Of a stretch of DNA of 13,434 bases, positions 1 to 6,646 are shown in pieces. The position numbers and the translations under genes were made by a program. Position 1 is the stretch's first letter. The number at the start of each line of letters is the position of its first letter. This DNA is from Gemmatimonadota bacterium. GTDB lineage: Bacteria; Gemmatimonadota; Gemmatimonadetes; Longimicrobiales; Gaopeijiaceae. Where the stretch lies: positions 1 to 13,434 of the forward strand of contig RFGQ01000095.1 in the NCBI GenBank assembly GCA_003695865.1, given 5' to 3'. The notes below the pieces were generated by a model that was given only the letters and a program-made list of their open reading frames with translations, did not search any database and had not been told where the DNA came from.

Positions 1-1
1 G

Positions 2-1096
2 CGATGGGGCGTGCTCGCTTGCTCGCTCGCCCTCGTGGCGGGGTCGGCGGTCCCTTCGGGGGCCGCCGGCCAGGCGCCGCCCGAGTGGCGGGCCGAGCCC
101 GTCTGGCGCGTGGCGTCGGACGCGCTCGACGCCATGATGGTGAGCGGGGCCGCGTTGGCGCCCGATGGCACCGCCTGGGTGCTCGACGGCCTCTCGCCCG
201 CACTGGTGCTCGTCGACGCAGCCGGTACGATCGTGCGTAGGATCGACCGGCAGGGAAGCGGGCCCGGCGAGTTCACCGGCCCTCTGGTGGGACCGGCCCT
301 CTCGGACGGGGTGGTCTGGGTCTACGACACGGGACAGGGCATGTGGTCGGGCTTCGGCCCGGACGGCTCGCTGGTCGAGAGCCACCGGGAGTCGCTCACC
401 ATGGAGATCCCGATGCGCCTCGTGGGCCTGGAGGGTGGCGGCGTCGCGTTCGAGGTCTCGGACTTCGACGGCGCGCGCACGCTGGCCGTCCGAGACGGCC
501 CGGCAGGGGCCGAGCGGTTCGAGCGCGTGATCGGCCGGGCCGACATCCTCACGCTCATTCCGGGCGTGGCCGCCACGCCCCTGTGGACGGTGCGCGGCGG
601 GGACCTGGTGGTGGGATCGAACCAGACGTACCGGTTCAGCGTCCTGGACGCGCGGGGCGCCGAGCAGGGCAGCGTCGGGCGTGCGGACACCGGGCGGCTG
701 CCCCTGGACGGCGAGCTCCGCCAGGCGCTGCGCAAGAGCGTGATCGATCGTCAGGTGGGGCCCGGCGGGACCCTCCCGCCCGAACTGGAAGAGATGCTCG
801 TCTTCCCGGATTCGCTCCCGGTGGTCGACGCCCTGTTGCCCGGGCCCGACGGGGGGCTCATCACGGTGCGCGGCCTCGGGCTGCGGGACGGCGTGACGCC
901 CGAGGGATCCGACCCGCTCGATCCCGATCGGCCGACCCGCCTGGACGTGTTCGACGCCTCGGGAGCCTGGGTCGGCACGGTCTCCCTGCCGCCCGGCTTC
1001 GTGCCGATGGCCGCGCGCGGCGCGCTGGTGGTGGGCGCGTTTCCGAGCGACCTCTTCGACGTCGATATCGCGGCGTTCCGGCTGCGCGCTCCGTGA
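2..1096 (+). CDS. Exported six-bladed beta-propeller (NHL/YncE-like) protein, 5' end outside window
   Basis: The reading frame is open from base 2 to the TGA at 1094-1096. The first visible residues, RWGVLACSLALVAGSAVPSG followed by AAGQA, form the hydrophobic core and cleavage region of a signal peptide. A GTG at base 11 could start the frame but would leave no positive n-region, so the true start is probably just before the window. The mature part, about 340 residues, has repeated beta-propeller-like strands (AWVLDGLSPALVLVDAAGTI, VWVYDTGQGMWSGFGPDGSL, RLDVFDASGAWVGTV) and the motif RQGSGPGEF, which is typical of six-bladed propeller proteins in Bacteroidota and Gemmatimonadota. No catalytic residues are evident. 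A periplasmic or surface ligand-binding or scaffold role is the usual guess, and the true function is unknown. The fold call is fairly safe; the role is not. Confidence 0.8.
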   Translation, partial: RWGVLACSLALVAGSAVPSGAAGQAPPEWRAEPVWRVASDALDAMMVSGAALAPDGTAWVLDGLSPALVLVDAAGTIVRRIDRQGSGPGEFTGPLVGPALSDGVVWVYDTGQGMWSGFGPDGSLVESHRESLTMEIPMRLVGLEGGGVAFEVSDFDGARTLAVRDGPAGAERFERVIGRADILTLIPGVAATPLWTVRGGDLVVGSNQTYRFSVLDARGAEQGSVGRADTGRLPLDGELRQALRKSVIDRQVGPGGTLPPELEEMLVFPDSLPVVDALLPGPDGGLITVRGLGLRDGVTPEGSDPLDPDRPTRLDVFDASGAWVGTVSLPPGFVPMAARGALVVGAFPSDLFDVDIAAFRLRAP

Positions 1097-1136
1097 GGTC
1101 GGGCCGGTGTGGGGGCAAAACGCTGTACGACAGGGG

Positions 1137-1166
1137 TTTACAGGGTGCGCATTCGGCCTCTAACCT
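1137..1166 (+). promoter_or_regulatory. Candidate promoter of the hybrid histidine kinase gene
   Basis: TTTACA (1137-1142) is followed after 18 bases by TAACCT (1161-1166), close to a housekeeping -35/-10 pair, in an otherwise GC-rich 121-base gap. The -10 region, read as TAACCTTG, also differs by only one base from the Bacteroidota TAnnTTTG element. The kinase start lies about 50 bases downstream. This rests on sequence resemblance only; no transcript evidence is available. Confidence 0.4.
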
Positions 1167-1207
1167 TGGGGTAGGTGCGGACCGGGTCCATCCGGACTCC
1201 ACCGACC

Positions 1208-1213
1208 GGAGGA
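1208..1213 (+). promoter_or_regulatory. Ribosome binding site that fixes a TTG start
   Basis: GGAGGA lies four to five bases before the TTG at 1218-1220. This strong Shine-Dalgarno match decides the start of the histidine kinase, because no ATG or GTG is nearby in frame and the first PAS domain begins only about 12 residues in. Confidence 0.7.
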
Positions 1214-1217
1214 CCGC

Positions 1218-3167
1218 TTGCACGAACGTGCCCCAGGGTCGACCCCCATCTCGGCGACGACGCTCGACGCGATTCTGTCCGCGACCGCGGATGGGATCCT
1301 GGTGGTGGGCGGCGACGGCAAGGTCCTGCTCGCCAACCGGCGCTTCGCCGAACTCTGGCGCATCCCCGACGAACTGCTGAGCGAGGGCGACGACGAGCGG
1401 TTGCTCGCCTTCGTGCTCGATCAGCTTCGCGACCCCGAAGCCTTTCTGGCCAAGGTGCACGAGCTCTACGGCACGGCGCGCGAAGACTTCGACCAGCTCG
1501 AGTTCAAGGACGGGCGTGTCTTCGAGCGGTTTTCGGCGCCCCTGGTCGAGAATGGAGGAGTCGCCGGGCGGGTGTGGTCGTTCCGAGACGTGACCGCGCG
1601 CGCCCAGGCCGAGGCGGCGCTGCGCGAGAGCGAGGCGCGCTGGCGGCGGCTCTACAACGAGGCGCCGGTGATGATGCACTCGGCCGACGCCGAGCGCCGG
1701 CTGATCGAGGTGAGCGACTACTGGCTGCGCTCGCTCGGCTACGAGCGGTCGCAGGTGATCGGGCGGCCCGTGGCCGAGTTCTGCGACGACGAGACGAATC
1801 AACGCGTCGACGCCGCCTGGGAGGCCTACCTGCGGGACGGGCGGGTCAGGGACTTTCCGCTGCGGTTCCGGCGGGCGGACGGTACGTGGCGAGACGTGCT
1901 GGCCAGTTCGGTGGCCGAACTCGACGAAGCGGGGCAGCTGGTGCGGACGCACTCGGTCTTCATCGACGTCACCGAGCGCCTGCGTGCCGAAGAGGAGAAG
2001 CGCTCGCTCGAGGCCCAGGTGCTGCACGCGCAGAAGCTCGAAAGCCTGGGCGTGCTCGCCGGTGGCATCGCCCACGACTTCAACAACATCCTGCTGAGCG
2101 TGATCGGCAACGCCGAGCTGGCGGCCGACCCGCGCCTGCCGCGCTCCGAAGTGGTGCGTCACCTCGACGACGTCGTGAAGGCCTCGGAGCGTGCCGCGGA
2201 GCTTTGCCGCCAGATGCTCGCCTACGCCGGGCGGAAGTCGTTCCGGGTGGAGCGGGTCGACCTGGCCGACCTCGCCGATGAGATGCGCGACCTGCTGGCC
2301 GTGTCGCTTTCGAAGCGCGCCCGCGTGGTGCGCAGCCTGCCCGAGGGCGTGGCCGTGGTGGACGGCGATCCCACGCAGCTCCGTCAGGTCATCCTCAACC
2401 TCATGACCAACGCGTCGGACGCGCTCGAAGGGCGCGACGGCACGATCGCGCTGCGCGTCGGCGTGGAGCGGGTCGACATCGAGACCGCACGTGAGCGGTT
2501 TTCGGAATGGGGGCTGCGGCCGGGTGAGTACGCCTGCATCGAGGTCGAAGACACCGGCGTGGGGATGAACGAAGAGACCCGCCGCCGCCTGTTCGACCCC
2601 TTCTTCTCGACGAAGGCACCGGGCCGCGGGCTGGGCCTGGCTGCCACGCTGGGCATCGTGCGGGGGCATCACGGCGCGATCGAAGTCGAGAGCGAGCCGG
2701 GCCGCGGTACCAGGATCCGCGTGCTACTTCCCTCGGCCGGGGTGGGGGTGGTGGTGGAACCGCACGGCGAGCCGGCCCCGGCCTCACCGCCGCCGGCTCT
2801 CGAGGCCCACGTGCTCGTTGTGGACGACGAGCCGGCCGTCCGCGAGCTGGCCCGGACCGTGCTCGAGCGCGCGGGCGGAGCGGTCACGCTGGCGTCCGAC
2901 GGACAGGAGGCGCTCGAGGCGATCGAGGCGGACCCGGAGCGGTTCGACGTCGTGCTTCTCGACCTGACCATGCCGAGGCTGAGCGGCCTGGAGACGCTCG
3001 AAGAGATCCGCACGCGCTGGCCCGGGCTGCCGGTGCTGCTGTCGTCGGGCTTCGCCGAGTTGCCGCCCGATGCCCGCGGCGCGCTGGACGGCGTGCGTTT
3101 CATCTCGAAGCCGTACCGCTCACGGGAGCTCGTCGAGGCGCTGAACGAGATGCGGCGCTCCCGCTAG
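1218..3167 (+). CDS. PAS-PAS hybrid sensor histidine kinase with C-terminal receiver domain
   Basis: This 649-residue protein starts at TTG 1218 behind GGAGGA. Residues about 12-130 form a first PAS domain ending in WSFRDVTARAQAEAAL. Residues about 136-258 form a second PAS domain ending in VFIDVTERLRAEEE. The dimerisation/phosphoacceptor helix carries LAGGIAHDFNNIL with phospho-acceptor His286. The ATPase domain shows the N box (NLMTNASDALE, Asn398), G1 box (EDTGVGM, Asp445), F box (FDPFFSTK) and G2 box (GRGLGLA). A linker rich in proline and alanine leads to a receiver domain at about 530-649 with the acidic pair Asp536-Asp537, phospho-acceptor Asp582 (VVLLDLTMP) and Lys631 (ISKPY). All catalytic residues are present, so phosphorelay His286 to Asp582 is expected. 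No transmembrane segment or signal peptide is visible, so it should be cytoplasmic and sense a PAS ligand or redox state. There is no DNA-binding output and no adjacent response regulator or Hpt gene, so its target is unknown. It stands alone between a candidate promoter and a terminator. Confidence 0.95.
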   Translation: MHERAPGSTPISATTLDAILSATADGILVVGGDGKVLLANRRFAELWRIPDELLSEGDDERLLAFVLDQLRDPEAFLAKVHELYGTAREDFDQLEFKDGRVFERFSAPLVENGGVAGRVWSFRDVTARAQAEAALRESEARWRRLYNEAPVMMHSADAERRLIEVSDYWLRSLGYERSQVIGRPVAEFCDDETNQRVDAAWEAYLRDGRVRDFPLRFRRADGTWRDVLASSVAELDEAGQLVRTHSVFIDVTERLRAEEEKRSLEAQVLHAQKLESLGVLAGGIAHDFNNILLSVIGNAELAADPRLPRSEVVRHLDDVVKASERAAELCRQMLAYAGRKSFRVERVDLADLADEMRDLLAVSLSKRARVVRSLPEGVAVVDGDPTQLRQVILNLMTNASDALEGRDGTIALRVGVERVDIETARERFSEWGLRPGEYACIEVEDTGVGMNEETRRRLFDPFFSTKAPGRGLGLAATLGIVRGHHGAIEVESEPGRGTRIRVLLPSAGVGVVVEPHGEPAPASPPPALEAHVLVVDDEPAVRELARTVLERAGGAVTLASDGQEALEAIEADPERFDVVLLDLTMPRLSGLETLEEIRTRWPGLPVLLSSGFAELPPDARGALDGVRFISKPYRSRELVEALNEMRRSR

Positions 3168-3195
3168 CACTTTTCGGACGTCACCTGTCCTGTTT

Positions 3196-3213
3196 AACGG
3201 CAAGCCGTTTTTT
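3196..3213 (+). terminator. Rho-independent terminator after the histidine kinase gene
   Basis: The inverted repeat AACGGC/GCCGTT (3196-3201 and 3204-3209) is separated by only AA, so in practice it is a five-pair stem with a CAAG loop. It runs directly into six T residues at 3208-3213. It lies 28 bases after the kinase stop and separates that gene from the next one. A T run stands out in this GC-rich sequence, which supports the call. Confidence 0.75.
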
Positions 3214-3247
3214 CGCCTCTCCGTACCACACCTCAGGATCCATCGAC

Positions 3248-6200
3248 ATGACCCGAGCCACGCTTCCCGCTGCTCTCGCGGTGGCCGTTCTGCTGGCCCT
3301 CGCCCCGCCGCACGCCGCCGCCCAGCTCACGCGCCCGCTGAGCGAGCAGGAACTCGAATCGATGCGCTGGCGCTCCATCGGTCCGGCCAACATGGGCGGC
3401 CGCGTGACCGACGTGGAGGGCCTGCCCACCCCGTCGAAGACGTTTTTCGTGGCCACCGCCACGGGCGGCATCTGGAAGACGACCAACAACGGGATCACGT
3501 TCCGGCCCGTCTTCCAGTTCGAGCGTGTGGCCTCGATGGGTGACGTGGCGATCGCGCCGTCCGACTCGATGATCGTGTGGGCGGGCACGGGCGAGGAGGA
3601 CTCGCGCAACTCGATCTCGCCCGGCGGGGGCATCTACAAGTCCACCGACGGCGGGCTCACCTGGACGCTCATGGGGCTCGAGGCGACGCAGGTGATCGGG
3701 CGCATCGTGATTCATCCCACCGACCCCGACATCGTCTACGTAGCTGCGCTGGGCCACATCTGGGGCCCGAACTCCGAGCGTGGCCTGTACCGCACGAAGG
3801 ACGGAGGCCAGACCTGGGAGCTGGTGAAGTTCATCAGCGACCGGGCCGGCTTCGTCGACATCGCCATGCGCCCCGACGACCCGAACACGATCTTCGCTTC
3901 GAGTTGGGAGCGTGTGCGCGGACCCTACTTCCTGAACTCCGGGGGACCGGGCAGCGCGCTGTGGAAGTCGACCGACGGCGGCGACACCTGGACCGAGGTC
4001 ACGGGCGGCGGGTTCCCCGAGGCGATGAAGGGCCGCATCGGGCTCGCCATCTCGCTCAGCGATCCCGACGTCATGTACGCCCTGGTCGAGGCCGAAGAGG
4101 AAGAGGACGGTAGCGGCGGCTCGGGACTCTACCGCTCGGAGGACGGCGGCGAGACCTGGGAGAAGGTGAACGACGCGAACACCCGCCCCTTCTATTACTC
4201 CCAGGTGCGTGTCGATCCGCTCGATCCCGACCGGGTCTACTGGTCGTCCACTCCCGTGCAGTTCTCCAACGACGGCGGCCGCACCGCGGGCACGACCACC
4301 AACGACATCCACGTGGACCACCACGCGATGTGGATCGACCCGGTCGACCCCGAACGCATCATCGTGGGCAACGACGGTGGGGTGGCGATCTCGTGGGACC
4401 GCGGCGGGAACTGGGAGTACCTGAACGCAATGGCCATCGGCCAGTTCTACCACGTCAGCTACAACATGGACGTGCCGTACCGGGTATGCGGCGGTCTGCA
4501 GGACAACGGCACCTGGTGCGGTCCCAGCCGCGTACGTCAGGGTGAGATCACGAACTATCACTGGGCCACGATCAACGGCGGCGACGGCTTCTACTCGGCC
4601 CAGGATCCGGTCGAGTCGAACGTGGTGTTCGCCGAGTCGCAGGGCGGCAACATCGCGCGCATCGACATGGCCACGGGTGCGCGCACCGGGCTGCGCAAGC
4701 CGTCCTGGCAGGAGGCGTGGCGGCCGCTGCAGGACTCGATCGTGATGCTGCAGGACGAGGAGGGGAATCCGGTCTCGGACGAGGCCGCGGCCCGCATCGC
4801 CGAGCTGCAGGCGCGGGCGAGCGCCGATTCGGCCGCGCTCGAGTTGCGCTACAACTGGAGCACGCCGTTCTTCCTGTCGCCGCACGACCGCTTCACGCTC
4901 TACGTGGGCGCGAGCCGCGTGCTCAAGTCGACGAACCGGGGCGAAGACCTGGTACCCATCTCGCCCGACCTGACGACGCAGGACGAGGAGCGCATCCGCG
5001 TCAGCACGCAGACGACGGGCGGCATCACGCCCGACGTCACGGGCGCCGAGACCCACTCGACGATCGTGGCGCTCGCCGAGTCGCCCCTGCGCCAGGGTCT
5101 GCTCTTTGCCGGAACCGACGACGGCAACGTGTGGATGAGCCCCGACGACGGCGGCGAGTGGATCGACCTCACCGGGCGCTTCCCCGGCGTGCCGCCGAAG
5201 ACGTGGGTCAGCCGGATCGAGCCCTCGCACTTCGATCCCGACCGCTTCTATGTGACGTTCGACGGGCATCGGGACGACGACTTCACGCCCTATGTGTTCG
5301 TGACCGACGACGGCGGAGCCTCGTTCCGCACGATCGCCTCCGACCTTCCCACCGGCGGCCCCGACTTCGTGCACGTGATCCGTGAGGACCCCTTCAACGA
5401 GCACCTGCTGTTCGTGGGCACCGACGTGGGCGCCTACGTGTCGACCGACGGGGGCGGACACTGGCAGCGCTTCATGACGGGGCTGCCCACGGTGCCCGTG
5501 CACGACCTCGAGATCCATCCGCGCGACCGCGAATTGATCGCCGCGACGCACGGGCGCTCGATCTGGATCGTCGACATCCAGCCGCTCGAGGAGCTGACCG
5601 ACGCGGTGGCCGACGAACCCGTCGTGCTGTTCGAGCCCAAGGAGCCCATCTTCTTCGGCCAGGAGCCGCGTGGCGGCGAGTCGTACGGGCACCAGTTCTT
5701 CCAGCGCCCCACGCCCGGACAGGGCATGCAGATCGGCTACCGCGTGGCCGAGGGGGTGGGCCCGGCCACGGACGGCGGGCCCGCAGTACAGCCGGCGCGC
5801 GGAGGTGACGCCGAGACGCCCCGGGGCGGCGGCGCGCGCGCCGGCCGCGGCGGGGGAGGCGCCGGACCGGGGGGCTTCGCGGCCCGCAACCGGGCGACGC
5901 TCACCATCACCGACGCCGAGGGCACGGTCGTGCGCACCCTGACCGGGAGCGCGCGGCCCGGAATCCACACGTTCACGTGGAACCTGCGCGGCGAAGCGCC
6001 GCCCCGGCCCGAGCTCTCGCCCTCGGAGCGCCGCGACAGCGCCCAGGTGGCCGCGCGGGTCGAGGTCGTGGTCGACTCGCTGGTCGCCGAGGGCTGGGAC
6101 GAGACCGAGCTGCGGAACCTGACGGGTTTCTTCACCGGTGGCCCGCGGCCGGGCTTCTTCGGTGGTGGCCGCGGGGGCGGACAGGCCGGCCGCGATCCCG

Positions 6201-6520
6201 AGGCGTTCGTCGAGCGACCGGGCGAGCGCATGGGCGGCGGCGGCCGCGGCGGCTTCAACTTCGGGCGGATCCGCCAGCTCGCATCGCTCATCCGTCCCGG
6301 CGCGAGCGTCGGTTCGCTGTTCCGCCGAGGGGGGGGCGGTGGGCAGGCGCCGCTCGTGGATCCCGGCACCTACACGTTCACCTTGAAGGTGGGCGAGCAT
6401 GAGGTGAGCCGGACCGTCGAGGTGCGTGTGCCCGAGGCGCTGGCCACGGACGACTCGGGCTTCGAGGACGACGAGGCGGCCTGGGAGCGCTGGCTGGAGC
6501 GTCTGCTCGAGGGCGGCTGA
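3248..6520 (+). CDS. Large secreted Asp-box (BNR/sortilin VPS10-like) beta-propeller protein
   Basis: This is a 1090-residue protein starting at ATG 3248, with AGGA nine bases upstream. Residues 1-26 are a signal peptide ending in APPHAAAQ. The main body is a propeller with repeated Asp-box motifs (SxDGGxTW): STDGGLTW at 132, TKDGGQTW at 183, STDGGDTW at 241, SEDGGETW at 297, SNDGGRT at 340, SPDDGGEW at 631, TDDGGASF at 686 and STDGGGHW at 732, with weaker copies at 77 and 382. This matches the exported WD40/YVTN/BNR or sortilin-type proteins common in Bacteroidota and Gemmatimonadota, often labelled glycosyl hydrolase without proof. Past residue 855 come glycine/arginine-rich stretches (about 858-880, 965-1005 and 1026-1035), a FlgD-like strand pair (HTFTWNLRG at 907) and a final beta segment near 1040-1065 (GTYTFTLKVGEHEV). 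The substrate or partner is unknown, and sialidase active-site residues were not recognised. Hairpins on both sides suggest it is transcribed alone. Confidence 0.9.
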   Translation: MTRATLPAALAVAVLLALAPPHAAAQLTRPLSEQELESMRWRSIGPANMGGRVTDVEGLPTPSKTFFVATATGGIWKTTNNGITFRPVFQFERVASMGDVAIAPSDSMIVWAGTGEEDSRNSISPGGGIYKSTDGGLTWTLMGLEATQVIGRIVIHPTDPDIVYVAALGHIWGPNSERGLYRTKDGGQTWELVKFISDRAGFVDIAMRPDDPNTIFASSWERVRGPYFLNSGGPGSALWKSTDGGDTWTEVTGGGFPEAMKGRIGLAISLSDPDVMYALVEAEEEEDGSGGSGLYRSEDGGETWEKVNDANTRPFYYSQVRVDPLDPDRVYWSSTPVQFSNDGGRTAGTTTNDIHVDHHAMWIDPVDPERIIVGNDGGVAISWDRGGNWEYLNAMAIGQFYHVSYNMDVPYRVCGGLQDNGTWCGPSRVRQGEITNYHWATINGGDGFYSAQDPVESNVVFAESQGGNIARIDMATGARTGLRKPSWQEAWRPLQDSIVMLQDEEGNPVSDEAAARIAELQARASADSAALELRYNWSTPFFLSPHDRFTLYVGASRVLKSTNRGEDLVPISPDLTTQDEERIRVSTQTTGGITPDVTGAETHSTIVALAESPLRQGLLFAGTDDGNVWMSPDDGGEWIDLTGRFPGVPPKTWVSRIEPSHFDPDRFYVTFDGHRDDDFTPYVFVTDDGGASFRTIASDLPTGGPDFVHVIREDPFNEHLLFVGTDVGAYVSTDGGGHWQRFMTGLPTVPVHDLEIHPRDRELIAATHGRSIWIVDIQPLEELTDAVADEPVVLFEPKEPIFFGQEPRGGESYGHQFFQRPTPGQGMQIGYRVAEGVGPATDGGPAVQPARGGDAETPRGGGARAGRGGGGAGPGGFAARNRATLTITDAEGTVVRTLTGSARPGIHTFTWNLRGEAPPRPELSPSERRDSAQVAARVEVVVDSLVAEGWDETELRNLTGFFTGGPRPGFFGGGRGGGQAGRDPEAFVERPGERMGGGGRGGFNFGRIRQLASLIRPGASVGSLFRRGGGGGQAPLVDPGTYTFTLKVGEHEVSRTVEVRVPEALATDDSGFEDDEAAWERWLERLLEGG

Positions 6521-6521
6521 G

Positions 6522-6537
6522 CCGGGAAGCCTTCCGG
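6522..6537 (+). terminator. Short hairpin directly after the Asp-box protein stop
   Basis: CCGGGAAGCCTTCCGG can fold as six pairs, one of them G-U, around an AGCC loop, starting one base after the stop codon. There is no T run. It may work together with the much stronger hairpin that follows. Confidence 0.3.
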
Positions 6538-6544
6538 GGCTTGA

Positions 6545-6587
6545 GCGGGGGGCGGGGATACGGCGTTGCCGCGGCCCCGCCCCCCGC
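6545..6587 (+). terminator. Perfect 13-bp GC inverted repeat, probable terminator or transcript-end hairpin
   Basis: The arms 6545-6557 (GCGGGGGGCGGGG) and 6575-6587 (CCCCGCCCCCCGC) are exact reverse complements separated by 17 bases. The spacer can itself pair CGGC with GCCG around GTT. The resulting stem is all G-C and very stable. No T run follows, so it may act as an intrinsic terminator of the U-less kind, as a transcript-end protector, or as a leader structure of the next gene. Its place 25 bases after a stop codon favours a terminator role. Confidence 0.55.
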
Positions 6588-6646
6588 GCGACATTGCGGG
6601 CGCGCTGCGGACTCTCCGCCACAGTCCCTTCCGCCCACGAGCCCCC

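Noticed and set aside
4..240. Small open frame at the left edge
   Set aside because: It overlaps the exported propeller gene in another frame and is almost entirely Arg/Gly/Ala, as expected of a GC-rich shadow frame.
861..2672. A 603-residue minus-strand open frame
   Set aside because: It is antisense to the propeller and histidine kinase genes, with no domain signature; a shadow of codon bias.
3248..6520. Sialidase or glycosidase assignment for the Asp-box protein
   Set aside because: Asp boxes are structural. I did not find a catalytic arginine triad or other active-site pattern, so no enzymatic activity is claimed.
6566..6646. N-terminal extension of the barrel protein from TTG 6566
   Set aside because: The codon lies in the loop of the perfect hairpin, and the added residues are arginine/proline-rich and displace a normal signal peptide. 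A GGGGA stretch lies upstream, so it is not fully excluded.
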